DNA of 64,000 nt, taken from positions 622,001 through 686,000 of the forward strand of contig JAJEKV010000177.1 of NCBI GenBank assembly GCA_021234155.1. The letters are read 5' to 3'. The translations under genes and the position numbers were made by a program. Shown piece after piece: positions 9,756 to 20,439 of the stretch (positions are counted from its first letter, which is position 1; the number at the start of each line of letters is the position of its first letter). The notes beneath the pieces were generated by a model. The model was not told the origin of the DNA. It searched no databases and worked only from the letters and a program-made list of their open reading frames with translations. The stretch is from Isoetes taiwanensis. Lineage: Eukaryota; Streptophyta; Lycopodiopsida; Isoetales; Isoetaceae.

Positions 9756-10655
9756 AGAGAATAATTTTGAAAATTGGAGCTTGCGGCAGTTGCTCTTTGG
9801 AGTCTTGGTCAAACCTGTCATGCTATATGGATGTCCCGCATGGGCACCTGGACTATCGAGAGCGGATTGGGCAAGTATTGAAAAGGTACAAAAACAATTT
9901 CTTATTACAGAACTAGGTGTGAAAGCTCAGACCCCTTACAAAATGCTTTTGGCTGAAACGGGTTTTGTTCCTTTGGAGTTGGAAGCACTCAGTTATACCT
10001 TGCACTATCTTACCAAGGTAGTCGCTCTAGAACCAGACCGCTTGCCACACCATGCGCTGAAATTGTCACAAATAAGAGGGAATGGCTGGTACTCTCAGAT
10101 CTTGAAATGGGCAAAGCAATGGGATATTGAGGCATTTACCTGGCCAGAGAAACTAGAAGACATCCAGGCATTCGTCAAATTGAAAATGGTGCATAGACTT
10201 TGGCGACGATGATATCAAGAACGGTAAAAGCACAATTCTATGTAAACGAGGTAAACCTCTTGGGTGAATATTGTGCTCAACCTTACTTGGAATCCGGTTT
10301 GGATAGGAAGTCAAGGCATTTGCTCTCGCAGCTAAGACTGTCTTCACATCATCTTGCTATTGAGGTTGGTAGATGGCAAAATATTCCCCAATCGGATCGG
10401 TTATGCCCTTGCTGTTTGGCATCTCCAAAGATTGAAAGTGAGTTTCATGCTTTTATAGAATGCCCATCTTATGATCACATTAGGCTGAAATTTGGTATTT
10501 CTTGTATTGATTTGCAAGAGTTGCTACGCATTGATCCACTAGTACTCAGTGCTTACATAAAGAATATATACAAGGAAAGATCAGATGTTATCAAGCTTTA
10601 TGAACACATGGTAAATCTGCAAAACCAGGGTGTTTTTAACGTTGATGACTTTTGA
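9700..10655 (+). CDS. Nested LINE: RT C-terminal region with Cys-rich motif
   Basis: Two frames (to 10212 and 10200-10655) carry the part after the RT. LFGVLVKPVMLYGCPAWAPG is the usual block after the thumb, and LCPCCLASPKIESEFHAFIE followed by CPSYDHIRLKF is a Cys/His cluster seen at the C-terminus of such LINEs. The related LINE at 26838-28230 has matching blocks (LLYGVEVWGP, IEDESHTLQSCP), so both belong to one broad clade. Confidence 0.75.
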
Positions 10656-10770
10656 AGCTGTGAATACAGACAAGCGTCTACGCTAAAAACATTGTATCTG
10701 TTTTGCCATATAGACCTTGTTGGGTCTCAAAAATGGCGTGATAAATAAATAAATAAATAAATAAATAAAT

Positions 10771-11007
10771 ACTCCAAGCTATAGTGATGCCAGCAGAAGT
10801 GTTATTTGCTTTGAGGGACCAATGCTGGAAATTAGCAGGAAGAACATCCCTAATGATAGAATTAATATTTTCATCATGAATCTTATGCTCTTGCAAGAAA
10901 ATAAAATCCAAATTCATAGAACCGAGGCAAACCTTCAATCTACCTCTTTTGAGATTCGAATTGATGCCTTGGATATTCCAAGTGATATCTTTAAGACTTA
11001 TATCCAT
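10771..11007 (-). CDS. LINE endonuclease, N-terminal half
   Basis: The minus frame begins MDISLKDITWNIQGINSN and continues DFIFLQEHKIH and AGITIAWS, the start of an APE-type endonuclease (catalytic Asn in WNIQG, Glu in LQEHK). It is cut by the (ATAA)n tail of the nested LINE at 10770 and resumes at about 8106. Confidence 0.85.
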
Positions 11008-13011
11008 TGGAGGGGGGGAGGATCTTTCTTGGGGATCTTCTTGGAGGTCCCAGAGAGTAATCTTTGGAGAGTTTCTTTCCCCTTTTCCTTCTATTGTTGA
11101 CTGTAGACCAGGCCTCCTCTTCCAAAGTGAAGGATTTACTGCTGATATGAAATTCTAAATCATCCTCCGAGTCTTCCTTCCTGGTTTCCTCATGAATGCC
11201 AAAATTGTCCATACTAAGGTCAATAGTAGAGATGCTCATATTAACAGGATCAACTTTAATCATAACTTTGGAGGGAAATTGGAAAATAATACCTCTATCT
11301 TGAAAGTACATACCATGGGGGTTCTTGATATTGGCATTTAGCTCAATCCTGGTATTGTGACTTTCCTTGTGAATAGTGCTACAGTCAGTCTTAACAATGT
11401 AATTGTCCTCCATAATCTTAGCCTTAGGTCTCCAGACCTGCTTAATTTGCTGAGTTTCCACATCTTTCTGAGCCTTAGTATCTTTAAATTGCTCTTTGGG
11501 AGGAGCTTGAGGGCTCTTGGCCAGAGGCATTTTAGAATAAGAAATGTTAAGATTGAACATACCTATGTCAGGGATTTTACAGGGGATACAATCCTCCCAG
11601 TTTGAATAAATTTTCTTCTCAATGCAGACCGAGGGGAAGTTTGTTTGAGGAATGGCAACCTGAATAATTTCCCCTAAGCTGCTAGCAATGGTTTTGAGAT
11701 GGGAGACAGTCCAGCAACCCGTGGGGAGATTCGAACAGGAGATCCAAGTGGTTGTAGCAATGGTGGAGAAGTCCCCTGGAATATATAGGGGTCCCATTTC
11801 ATGATATACACAGGATGTCCAGAGATGTGGGATATCTTCCTGGTAAGAATGAAGGAGACATTCCTTTCCTCTTTGCAAATGATCTGAAAAGTCTTACTGT
11901 CCATTTTAAGAATGGAGAGGATAGGAATCAAGAGGGATTTGGTAATCCAGTACTTGACTGTGCTGATGGATGGGCAATTTTGAGGAAAATGGACAAGGAT
12001 CCCATGATTAATGTATCTGATATTAGCCGAATTATCATTAATTTCACTGAGATCAAGGAAACTCTGAACCTTGTTAGTATCATTTTCCTTAATAACAGGG
12101 TCAGTGGCAACATCAACAGAATTGAAAGAATTGAGTAAAACACTTTTGTAGGAGTTACCATTGATCTTGTCATATTTTCCCATGATGGGGACGGAAGACT
12201 TCAGAATTTGCTTGGAGACCTTTGTTCTGTTCTTGTCCATGTTCTGCTCCTTGATGCTGCTGCAGTTTTGGCAATCACAGTTGGCACAGTCAGTTGGGTG
12301 AAAATAGCCATTACTGTCAGCAATTTTACATTTGGCAGCAGTGTCAAGTGGGAGTTGGTAGGTTTTATAATCCATTACCACTTCCTTCAGGGTATCAGCG
12401 GCAAAGGGGGAAAGTCTATTTTTGAAGCCTTTCCGAAAATTTTCTATGACATGGTCATCGGCTTCCTCCCAGATCTTTACCAGACGAAAGGAGGCTTTAG
12501 ATTTCCACCCTAGATCCTCGAGTTCTTCGACTAAACCCTTTGCTGCTTGCAGCATTTCTGTCATAGATTTCCTGAAAATTTGGTTCTTGAGGCTGCAACA
12601 GTCTTCTTTCGAATGCCCCGTTTTGACCCTGATTAATTGATATAAGAGCATGTCCATTTCATGGATCTTTTGGAGCATCTGCCAGGCGAGATCGCGATCA
12701 TTTGCTTTGCCTTCTTTGTATTGGTTCTCAAGCCTCTGCATTTCGAGTTTGCATACCAGAATCTGTCCTTCTTTCTGCACTCCCATGCATTCTGCTGCTG
12801 CTTCTTGTTGTTCTCTTATAATATCGAAAGCAGCTTTAAGCTCCTTCATTTTGATCCAAGTCTGATCTTTTTTATCATCCAGAACGAAAATCTGATCCCA
12901 ACTTTGAATGAGCAAAATTGGATCAGTGTTCTTATATTCATATGGCACTCTTGCTGAGGAAGAAGAGGCCCCTCCAACTGCCGGTTTGCTGGTCGATCCT
13001 TTGGTCCTCAT
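10991..13011 (-). CDS. LINE ORF1 (gag-like), one frameshift
   Basis: The likely start is the Met at 13011 (MRTKGSTSKP); the 57 codons upstream in the same frame are a pyrimidine-run artefact. Residues about 30-180 are charged and helical, likely coiled coil. Then come Cys-rich DCANCDCQNC and a stretch resembling the DUF4283 RNA-binding region (IRYINHGILVHFPQNCPSIS ... ISGHPVYIMKWDPYIF). Near 11780 the frame shifts and continues as GDFSTIATTTWISCSNLPTG, LGEIIQV, and so on to 10991. ORF1 proteins of L1-like elements bind the element RNA. Confidence 0.75.
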
Positions 13012-13362
13012 AATGCAACAGGGAAACGGGGGACGGGTGACAAAGAAAGGCAAGAAAAGAGCGAACGGAGAAGGAAAAGAAAAGAAGGGAGAAAGAAAAA
13101 GAAGCAGAAAGGGGCGGAAAAAAGAGAGGGGGAAAGAAGACAGGAGAAGGGAATGATTGGCAAAAAAGAGAAAGCTGCTCAAACAATAAAAAAGGACGCC
13201 TCGTACCCTGAACCATCTGCAAGGATCTAGCAGGGGGGAGGGGTCCCATCAACCGTTAGAGGAGCAGCCAAAAATAAAAAGAAAAACTAGCAAGAAAAAT
13301 AACGAAGTTAAGGGAAAATGAAAAAAAGAGAAAAAGGTAGAGGAATCAAGAACGAGGAGCAG

Positions 13363-13782
13363 TCAATTGGCCACCCCGAGCCTCCAAACCACAACCCCCA
13401 GGTCCCCAAAGACTTCTGTTGGCTGAACATTGAAGAAATTAGCCCAGTGGTAAAGAGGTTCAGTTCCAAATTCTGTGGGAACTTCTAGAAGGAAGAGGTT
13501 CCGCTCGAATCTGTTTCCCAAAGCGAGATATGGCTGGGAGTTGTGGGCAGAAACTCTAAGAGAACCGATTCTGTCAAAGCACAAAATACAGAGAAAGAAC
13601 TTGTTAAGGAATTCAAAATCTACTCTACAAAATCCAATTCTAGACTGATTATTGCAAGCTTGTTCAATCAGATCCTTGATAGCTTGGAGGGTGTCCTCAT
13701 GGCCTTGGGGAGGGATGACAAAACCCAGCCCTTGGAGAACAGCTTCGAGCAAAGCCTCATCCATCAGGGCTGGGAGATGCAC
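13363..13782 (-). CDS. Small ORF in the 5' region of the LINE, unknown
   Basis: A 139-residue frame inside the element, upstream of ORF1 and just inside the right target duplication. It starts MHLPALMDEALLEAVLQGLG and has no recognised domain. The C-terminal half is rich in hydrophobic and aromatic residues (LYHWANFFNV, VVWRLGV) but has no clear membrane segment. It could be an extra 5' ORF or a chance frame. Confidence 0.35.
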   Translation of the reverse strand: MHLPALMDEALLEAVLQGLGFVIPPQGHEDTLQAIKDLIEQACNNQSRIGFCRVDFEFLNKFFLCILCFDRIGSLRVSAHNSQPYLALGNRFERNLFLLEVPTEFGTEPLYHWANFFNVQPTEVFGDLGVVVWRLGVAN

Positions 13783-13835
13783 GAGTCCCTAGGCGCGAGG
13801 AGGGTGCGCTCATCTCTCCGCTTCCCCAACAAAAA

Positions 13836-13853
13836 TAACTGGCGGAAATTATT
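13836..13853. repeat. Right target-site duplication of the L1-like LINE
   Basis: Exact second copy of the 18-bp sequence at 4122-4139. It marks the LINE's 5' boundary and lies 188 bp upstream of the SWIM gene start. Confidence 0.9.
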
Positions 13854-14041
13854 GCATTTTGTAATTAGCATACGAAATTGTTGACGTGCAATTTATTAAT
13901 TATGAATATTCATGACAGTAATTAATTATTTTAAGGACCTCAATTGATTGTTCAACGTCTTCAAATTAGCTATTCTAGTTTTGGTAGTCTAGTTTCCTGC
14001 AGGAGAGTTGTCTGTGTAGCACGAAGCTATCTGTTGTTGCA

Positions 14042-15303
14042 ATGGCTGCAAACGACTGTGAGATTCTTTCTTTCACTACAAATGACGTGATAATCTCATC
14101 ACCTGGTAAAACATTGAGAATGGTATGCTCTTTTGTGAATGGAGAATGTCAACTGTCTAGGAAATGGTTGTGTGAGAGTTTTCAATTTTGTAATGAAAAA
14201 TTGTGTGTTGTGCAATCCAAGAGTGGTAGAGGAATGACTATTCTTCTTGACGAAGTTGTGAATCAAGTAACGTTACTCCATCTGCTTGTGTCAGCGCAGT
14301 CAACTCGGCAGTTTTACATAGTGGTTTAAGGCCCATTCATGCAGGTTCAGGAGGAAACAATCAAACTGTGTTAAAAAGGACCAGAGATAGCACGGAATAT
14401 AACAAGGATGTGGGTTCCGGTAGCCATCGTCCAGACAAGAGGGCCCATACTCGGTCTAGAGTTAGGGTAGATGCTTCAGCAAAGCGGAATATAATCTTTG
14501 ATGATGCTACATACCTTGTACAGGAGTATGATTTGCTGCCAGGGGAATGGGCTATTAGAAGAACAGAGCCTAGTAGTAAAATAAGATGTCAAGGTAGAAT
14601 AAAGTCCAATGGTCGAAGATGCAATGCTGAAATTAATAAAGTTCGTACAGAGTCTACTATTGCACCATGCTTCACTGGACAAAGGAAAGTAAATGGGAGG
14701 GAGGTCACACAAAGGTTTTGGTTTTGTCCTCAAAATGTACAGCATACTTACTATCCAGCTGCAAGAATCATAGCCATACCAACTTGTCCAGCAGATTGGC
14801 CTGTGGCAAAAGGAGTAAATATAACTAGTGCAGAGTTGGAAACATTGGAGAGAGGGAACCATTCCGTTAGAGGGATTACCCCACGGAACTCAATGCCCGA
14901 TATGGCTAGTGTGAATTCTTCTACTTTGAACAGCTCTGTCCACTTCATGGAACGTTTTGGCAAGTGCATGAACAGACGAGGGAAGCTTTGTGTAGAAGCT
15001 GAAACAAAGCTTAATCAAGCTTTACAACTGGAGTGTGATATTGAGTCTGTAAAGGTCAATATCACCAACAGGGATGTTGCATACCAGTTGCGTCGACCAG
15101 ATGGAACTTATACAGTGAGGGTATGCAAGCATCCCACCTGCACATGCCCGGATTTCATGGGTAGAGAAATGAAAAGGATATACATTCCATGCAAACATCT
15201 GATGTACGTATTTGCGAAAGTCCTAAACCACGACCCCAGGTTTTTCTTGGACATCATTCAGCCTGTATTGACAGAGGATGTTCTCCAAAGGGTCCTCGCC
15301 TGA
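14042..15303 (+). CDS. SWIM zinc-finger protein, one frameshift
   Basis: The first frame starts at ATG 14042 (context AATGGCTGC) and runs to 14329; the second is open from about 14300 to 15303. Their natural join lies near 14290-14310 and gives ...AVLHSGLRPIHAGSGGNN before LKRTRDS, so one base is probably gained or lost, or misread. The C-terminus carries a SWIM finger: CTCPDFMGREMKRIYIPCKH, the C-x-C ... C-x-H pattern. The middle has further Cys/His pairs (RCQGRIKSNGRRCN, RFWFCPQNVQHTYY) that may bind DNA. SWIM fingers occur in MULE/FAR1 transposases and proteins derived from them, but no transposase core is seen, so this may be a domesticated fragment or a plant-specific regulator. No intron is needed. 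Confidence 0.7.
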
Positions 15304-15489
15304 GGAAAAATAGTTCTTGGTAGGAAGATATCCATATCAAATTATAATAGTTATTAGTGTGGTAATCAGCAATTTCGCTAGATGTTGACTCAAATGGATT
15401 TCATTATGGTATATGTTATAACCTTCACACTACACATGTTCATTAGATGAACACAAAATTGTTTTATGCTAAAAGATCTTATAGGGAAT

Positions 15490-16440
15490 TTTGCTACATG
15501 AAAAAAAAAAAGGGCGACTGGTGCGACATGCCACAATAGAATATTCTAAGGAATATTCTCCCACAGAACCCTCCAAACCATCTCAAAAAAAACCCTCCAA
15601 ATAAAATTCCCCCAAAAAACTATACTTCCTTAAAAAACAACCACTTAAAAACTACACCTACTTATGAACCACACCTTAAAAAACTATACTCTATTAAAAA
15701 AACAACTACTTAAAAATTACACCTAATTATATAAACCATACCTCAAAAAAACTATACTTCCTTAAAAAATAGCTTCTTAAAAACTGTACCTAGTTACAAA
15801 CCACCACTTCAGAAAAACCATACTTTATTAAAAAACAACCACTTAAAAACTACACCCACTTATAAACCACACCTCAAAAAACCATACTTCTTTCAAAAAT
15901 AGCTACTTAAAAACTACACCCACTTATAAACCACACCTCAAAAAACAACACCTCAACTTAAAAAATCACACCACTTCAGAAAACCATACTTCCATAAAAA
16001 CAGCCACTTAAGAACTACACCCACTTATAAACCACACCTCAAAAACCCATACTTCTTTCCAAAACAGCTTGCTTAAAAACTACACTCACTTATAAACCAC
16101 ACCTCAAAAAACAGCACCTAGACTTAAAAAATCATACCACTTCAGAAAACTATACTTCCTTAGAAAACAACTACTTAAAAACTACACCTACTTATAAATG
16201 ACACCTTAGAAAACCATATTTCCTTAAAAAATAGATACTTAAAAACAACACCTTATTATAAACCACACCTCAGAAAACAACATCCTCTTAAAAACAACTC
16301 ATCTTTAAAAAAAAAAGCTATACTTTCACAAAATGAAACCACACCTAAAAAAAAAACCACACCTTCAAAAAAAAAAGCTATAGCTCCTTAAAAAAAACCT
16401 ACACCATCTTCTTAATAAACCACACCTCCACATAACCACA
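15490..16440. repeat. A/C-rich degenerate tandem repeat
   Basis: About 950 bp built from variants of CTTAAAAACTACACC and ACTTATAAACCACACCTC, with strong strand asymmetry (almost no G on the plus strand). The period is irregular, about 20-60 bp. No coding frame. A partly palindromic piece with ACATGTGG arms follows (16434-16475). Confidence 0.85.
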
Positions 16441-18460
16441 TGTAGAGTTTTTTGAACAACAACATGTGGTTTTTCTTTTACTGTTGTTTTTAAGTGTGGA
16501 CCCAGAATTGGGGTGGTAGTGTGAGGCATGAATGTAAAATTGGACACTGGTGACGTAGACATTGAGCATTTGAGGCCCTTTGACCCTGAGACTAACACAC
16601 AATACTGGCACTGCCCTTTAGGCCCTACCCATTCACGAGACATTGCTTGTTGTGATTACTAACACCACATTGCTTGTCGGTTCCTATCTTGACATTCACA
16701 TTATAAAATGGCTTCTCAACGTTAAAGTTGTCCTAATCCGGAGTTATGCGGAGTTTCAATGGATGACCATAGCCTATATCTTAAATAAAATATAAGATAT
16801 CCGGAGTTTCAATGGATGACCATAGCCTATATAAATAAAATATAAGATATTGAATGGTTAGGCTAGGCTACATCAGATGGTTAGGCATTAGGCATTATCG
16901 AATGGCTAGGCTAGGAGTTCACATTCGTGACTGAATGCTTAGACTAGGCTACATCGAATGGTTAGGCATTAGCGAAATTCACTGTTGATTCGGGATTGAC
17001 CCATCTACTGTCCATCGCTGCTAAATGCTCCAGGACAAATCTCATCTGGAAACCAAAGTTTCTTTCTCTGATTTATTTTATGTTGATTTCTTATAGGTGA
17101 CATTTCATACAAACTGAATATTGCTGAATGTGGAATGCTGTTAACCTTAAAGAAGAAATAACTCCAGGATATCATGCAAATTTTGTACAGGCTCAGATAT
17201 GTTCATACATGCATGCAACTAAAGATTTAACCTCCAGGCATTATTATTCAGCAACAAACGATTCAGTAAACTCCTTTATCAGCAACAAACTCATATCACA
17301 CGATTCAGTAAACTCCTTTAGTAAACTATCACAAGCTTTTATTTTGAGGTTGCACTTTGATTACTGAAACCTTAGCCACTACTGTAAACCTGAGGCATTA
17401 CCTTAGCCATTACTGTAAGCATTACCTTAGCCATTACTGTAAACCTTAGCCAGATTAAACAGCTAGATTAAAAAGCATGTTCATATCATACTTTCAGGAA
17501 TCAAACAGAGACATAAAGCCTGCATATAATTTGAACTCAAAGCAGAGATGTTCTTAATAGAGTTCGACAAGAAAGCACAACGTAAAGACAATTGCTTCAG
17601 GATAAACACTACTGGTTACTGGTCTGGTACCACATTGACTAACTATCAAGGCATATCTGCAGTAAGTAATATTCTGCTGTTGCACAACCTTAAGCAACAG
17701 AAACAGTCCAGATTAAGGAAGCAAGCAGCTTGATATCTTGCTTCCGTTCTTCCTTTCTTGCTTTGCTTGTAAACATTTAAAGCCCAATCATGAGTATGAG
17801 TTTATCCAAAATACCAAATATTACTTACGTTTTAGTTGCCAAAAATTGGCATCACACGGAACATCCCCCATCTCTTCCACATCAACAGCTTTCTCTAATG
17901 GCATTGTTTCAGTTACTATTATGGCTTTCTGGATAAACATTATATGGTACCTCTCCTTGTGCATGCAGATTTCCATAGTTCAAAGGCCCGATCATATGGG
18001 AAACTCTCAACTCTGTAGCTAGATTTATATAACCTTATTGTTGTATCCAAATTATCATCCATCTGTTCCGAAGTTGGTTCTTCACGAAGGTCATTGTACT
18101 AAATTTTTGTTCGTCCGCAATAGATCCTAATATCATGGTCAAACACAATTTTGCCAATTTGAAGTACTCACCCATAGACTCTTTTAAGTATGTACTCTCT
18201 TCCAAACTTTGCCAGTTACAGCACCAAATTCAGTAGGTTTGGGCAGCACCTTGAATTGTAAGGCCATTGTGCTGCCAAATCCCCCTGATTGTAAATACAA
18301 GGCATTAGCATCAATCAGCCCATTTATTCAACCCCATCCACCACTGTTTTCTTACCAAAATGTTCAGCCAAAACCTCAAGCTTATTTTCAGAGCATACTA
18401 AAGTAGATTTGGGTGACCTGCAACTATTCCATGCAAGCGGAAAAACAATACCCATGGCAT
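16441..18460. other. Spacer with small local duplications, no gene seen
   Basis: GGAGTTTCAATGGATGACCA with the following CATAGCCTATAT and AAATAAAATATAAGATAT occurs twice (about 16739-16800 and 16802-16850). ATCGAATGG(C/T)TAGG-type motifs repeat four or five times up to 16975. TTAGCCATTACTGTAA repeats at 17373-17450. No ORF here has a recognisable product. Confidence 0.5.
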
Positions 18461-20439
18461 CTAGTATTTTATCTGGAGGAAATCTACTTCGCAGCTCGCT
18501 TGACAGAGATGTAGCAACCTTACCAGTCCATCAAAGTCGGACTTCTTTAAAGCCTTTTTATGCCTACTAATTTGAGCTTTCAGCAAAATCATGTGGTCTT
18601 TGACACAAATGCACAAATCTCCACTTGAATTAAACTTCAAGAAACTCTTACCACTCTCAATGCCAAGAACTTGGTTCAGCTTATGGAAAGGGTACTTACC
18701 TTTTTTATCTTTTCGTAAGAAACAATCTTCCCCAACATACATGTTGTCCAATGACCAACAAGCTCCTCGTCTTGCACATGCATACTCTGGAATGAATAGT
18801 GTCTTCTCTTGTGCAATTTTTATCAGTATATTTAATTGGTTCATCATTGGAAGCATGGAAAACAAGGCAATTAATGCTTCGCCATCAATTAAAAGAGCAA
18901 ACAACTCTGCAGCTTTTACCTTTGCGTCAACATCTTCTTCCCCAATAGTCTTTGTAACACCAACTAGTGTTACATATTCATCCGCTAACCTTTGTGCAGG
19001 TCCATGAATAGAAATCCATCTAGTATCAACATCTTTAAGTAGCTTTCTACCTTCTGTCAAGCCAATAGAGAAGTTAGAGAAATACTTTGCTCTCTTGGGA
19101 CTCTTACTAAAAAACTTGTAAAGTCCTTATTAAGATTTCCACCTTTGCAATCACTATAAAATCAGAGCATATCTTATATGCTAGGTTAGGTCGATGTGCC
19201 ATGCAATGAATTGGTACAATATAAGGCGTGATAGAAGTCTGCAGCCTTATTCCAAGACCACCTCTACAACCAGCCATTACACTAGCTCCGTCTGCACCAA
19301 AACACACAAACTTGTGGCAATCAAGCTTGCTGAAACCTGCCACACTTTGCAGACTTCTTAAAACCTCTTCATACATACTTGCTGCAGTTGAATCCTTGGG
19401 CAACTTGCTCATAGACAGAAAATCAGACTTGCGCTCATAATTACATGCAGAATATACATCTATACATACCCATGAAGTATTATCTCGTGTAGTATATTCG
19501 TCAATGGACAATGCAAGAAACGGAGCTTTGTGCATTACCTCTCTTAAATCCTGCTTCACTACTTCGCTCATATGAGCAGCAAACTCCCAACCAAGTGGTT
19601 CAGACCAGTGTGTTGAAGGACAATTTCGCATTGAGTTTGCCAAACAAAATCCTCTGAAAGAGATATATGCATGCATAGGACTTCCAGCATTTAGCAATGT
19701 AAAAATAGCTCTCATTTGAATAGATTTCGCTTCTAACTCCGCCATATTAGACTTTGATAATGCAGTTTGTATTGGAGTTGCACCCTTATCCTTCAACAAA
19801 TTTGTAGTCCTCCATACTTCATATAGCTCAGCACTTCTAACATGATAGGATTGGTCTACTGTCTTCTGAATAATAATCTCCTTCTTGACACCACTTTCCT
19901 CTACTAATTTCACGGTCTTACCTACATGTTTGTAGATGGTATCCTTCTTGGCTTGAATAGGATGTCCACGAGATTCATCTCGCCACTTACAAATCGTACA
20001 TATGACCATATCTTTGTCCTCTCCTTGCACACGTTCTAGAAAAGGAAATTCTTGCTGCCCAATCGAACTGAAATTTTCTTCCAACATCCCAACTTCATGA
20101 TTCACGTTTACATTTTCTACATTTTGCACCACCATTCTCAACCAATCCTTCTGTCACAGCAGCAGCAACACCCTCAATTTGTGTTCCAACCTCAAGTTTT
20201 GTCCTACTAGCAGCCTCTACTTGTGTTCCAATGGTAGCCACATTCTCCACATTTAGTACCTCTTGAGATGAGCTCACGCTAGCTTTAGAAGAGTGTTGAG
20301 TATTTGCAGAAGTAGCATTAGGCTCGTTTGCATTTCTAGGTGTCTCACTCAAGCCAAAAAACTTTCTCAAAGTGTTTGATGAACCATTTGATGGTACGAT
20401 TTTCTTGTGTCTCCCCATTTGCTTTAGTTCGACAAGCAA
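18461..20439 (-). pseudogene. hAT-superfamily transposase relic
   Basis: Three minus frames form one protein. 20439-20095 is a Ser/Asn-rich N-terminus with basic GRHKK. 20141-19107 has a BED-like zinc finger (VICTICKWRDESRGHPIQAK, with His at DTIYKH), then transposase blocks FLALSIDEYTTRDN, FVCFGADGASVMAGCRGGLG and PIHCMAHRPNLA, which match the DUF4371/hAT catalytic region with its Asp residues. 19060-18461 continues with LLKDVDTRWISIHG. Frameshifts near 20120 and 19110 separate the frames; at the second the natural continuation reads LYKFFSKSPKRAKYFSNFSI. The hAT C-terminal dimerisation domain is missing and no terminal inverted repeats were found. Confidence 0.85.

Larger units (their letters stand above)
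8107..10770 (+). mobile_element. Nested RTE-like LINE, 5'-truncated, (ATAA)n tail
   Basis: This plus-strand element sits inside the endonuclease of the larger minus-strand LINE. It begins within its own endonuclease end (TVDLVVGSPES then RLPESDHAPLEL), has a frameshifted RT, a C-terminal Cys-rich region, and ends in an (ATAA)n run at about 10740-10770, a tail type usual for RTE/CR1-like elements rather than poly(A). The exact left junction is blurred by a local duplication around AAATTCCCACAGAC (8110-8155), and no clean target duplication could be read. Confidence 0.85.
4140..13835 (-). mobile_element. L1-like non-LTR retrotransposon (LINE), interrupted
   Basis: Read right to left it holds a 5' region, an ORF1 with coiled coil and RNA-binding-like region, an APE-type endonuclease, an L1-type reverse transcriptase, an RVT-associated zinc-binding region and a Cys-rich tail, ending in a short A-rich 3' end. 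An exact 18-bp target duplication bounds it, so the insertion seems complete. It spans about 9.7 kb, of which about 2.66 kb is a second LINE nested in the endonuclease. Frameshifts in ORF1 and in the linker before the RT make it inactive as read. Confidence 0.9.

Noticed and set aside
11357-12957. Plus-strand ORFs opposite LINE ORF1 (for example 11815-12138, 12208-12513)
   Set aside because: Shadows of the minus-strand ORF1; no recognisable domains.
12938-13182. Phe/Leu-rich N-terminal extension of ORF1 as a signal or membrane segment
   Set aside because: It comes from a purine/pyrimidine run upstream of the likely Met at 13011.
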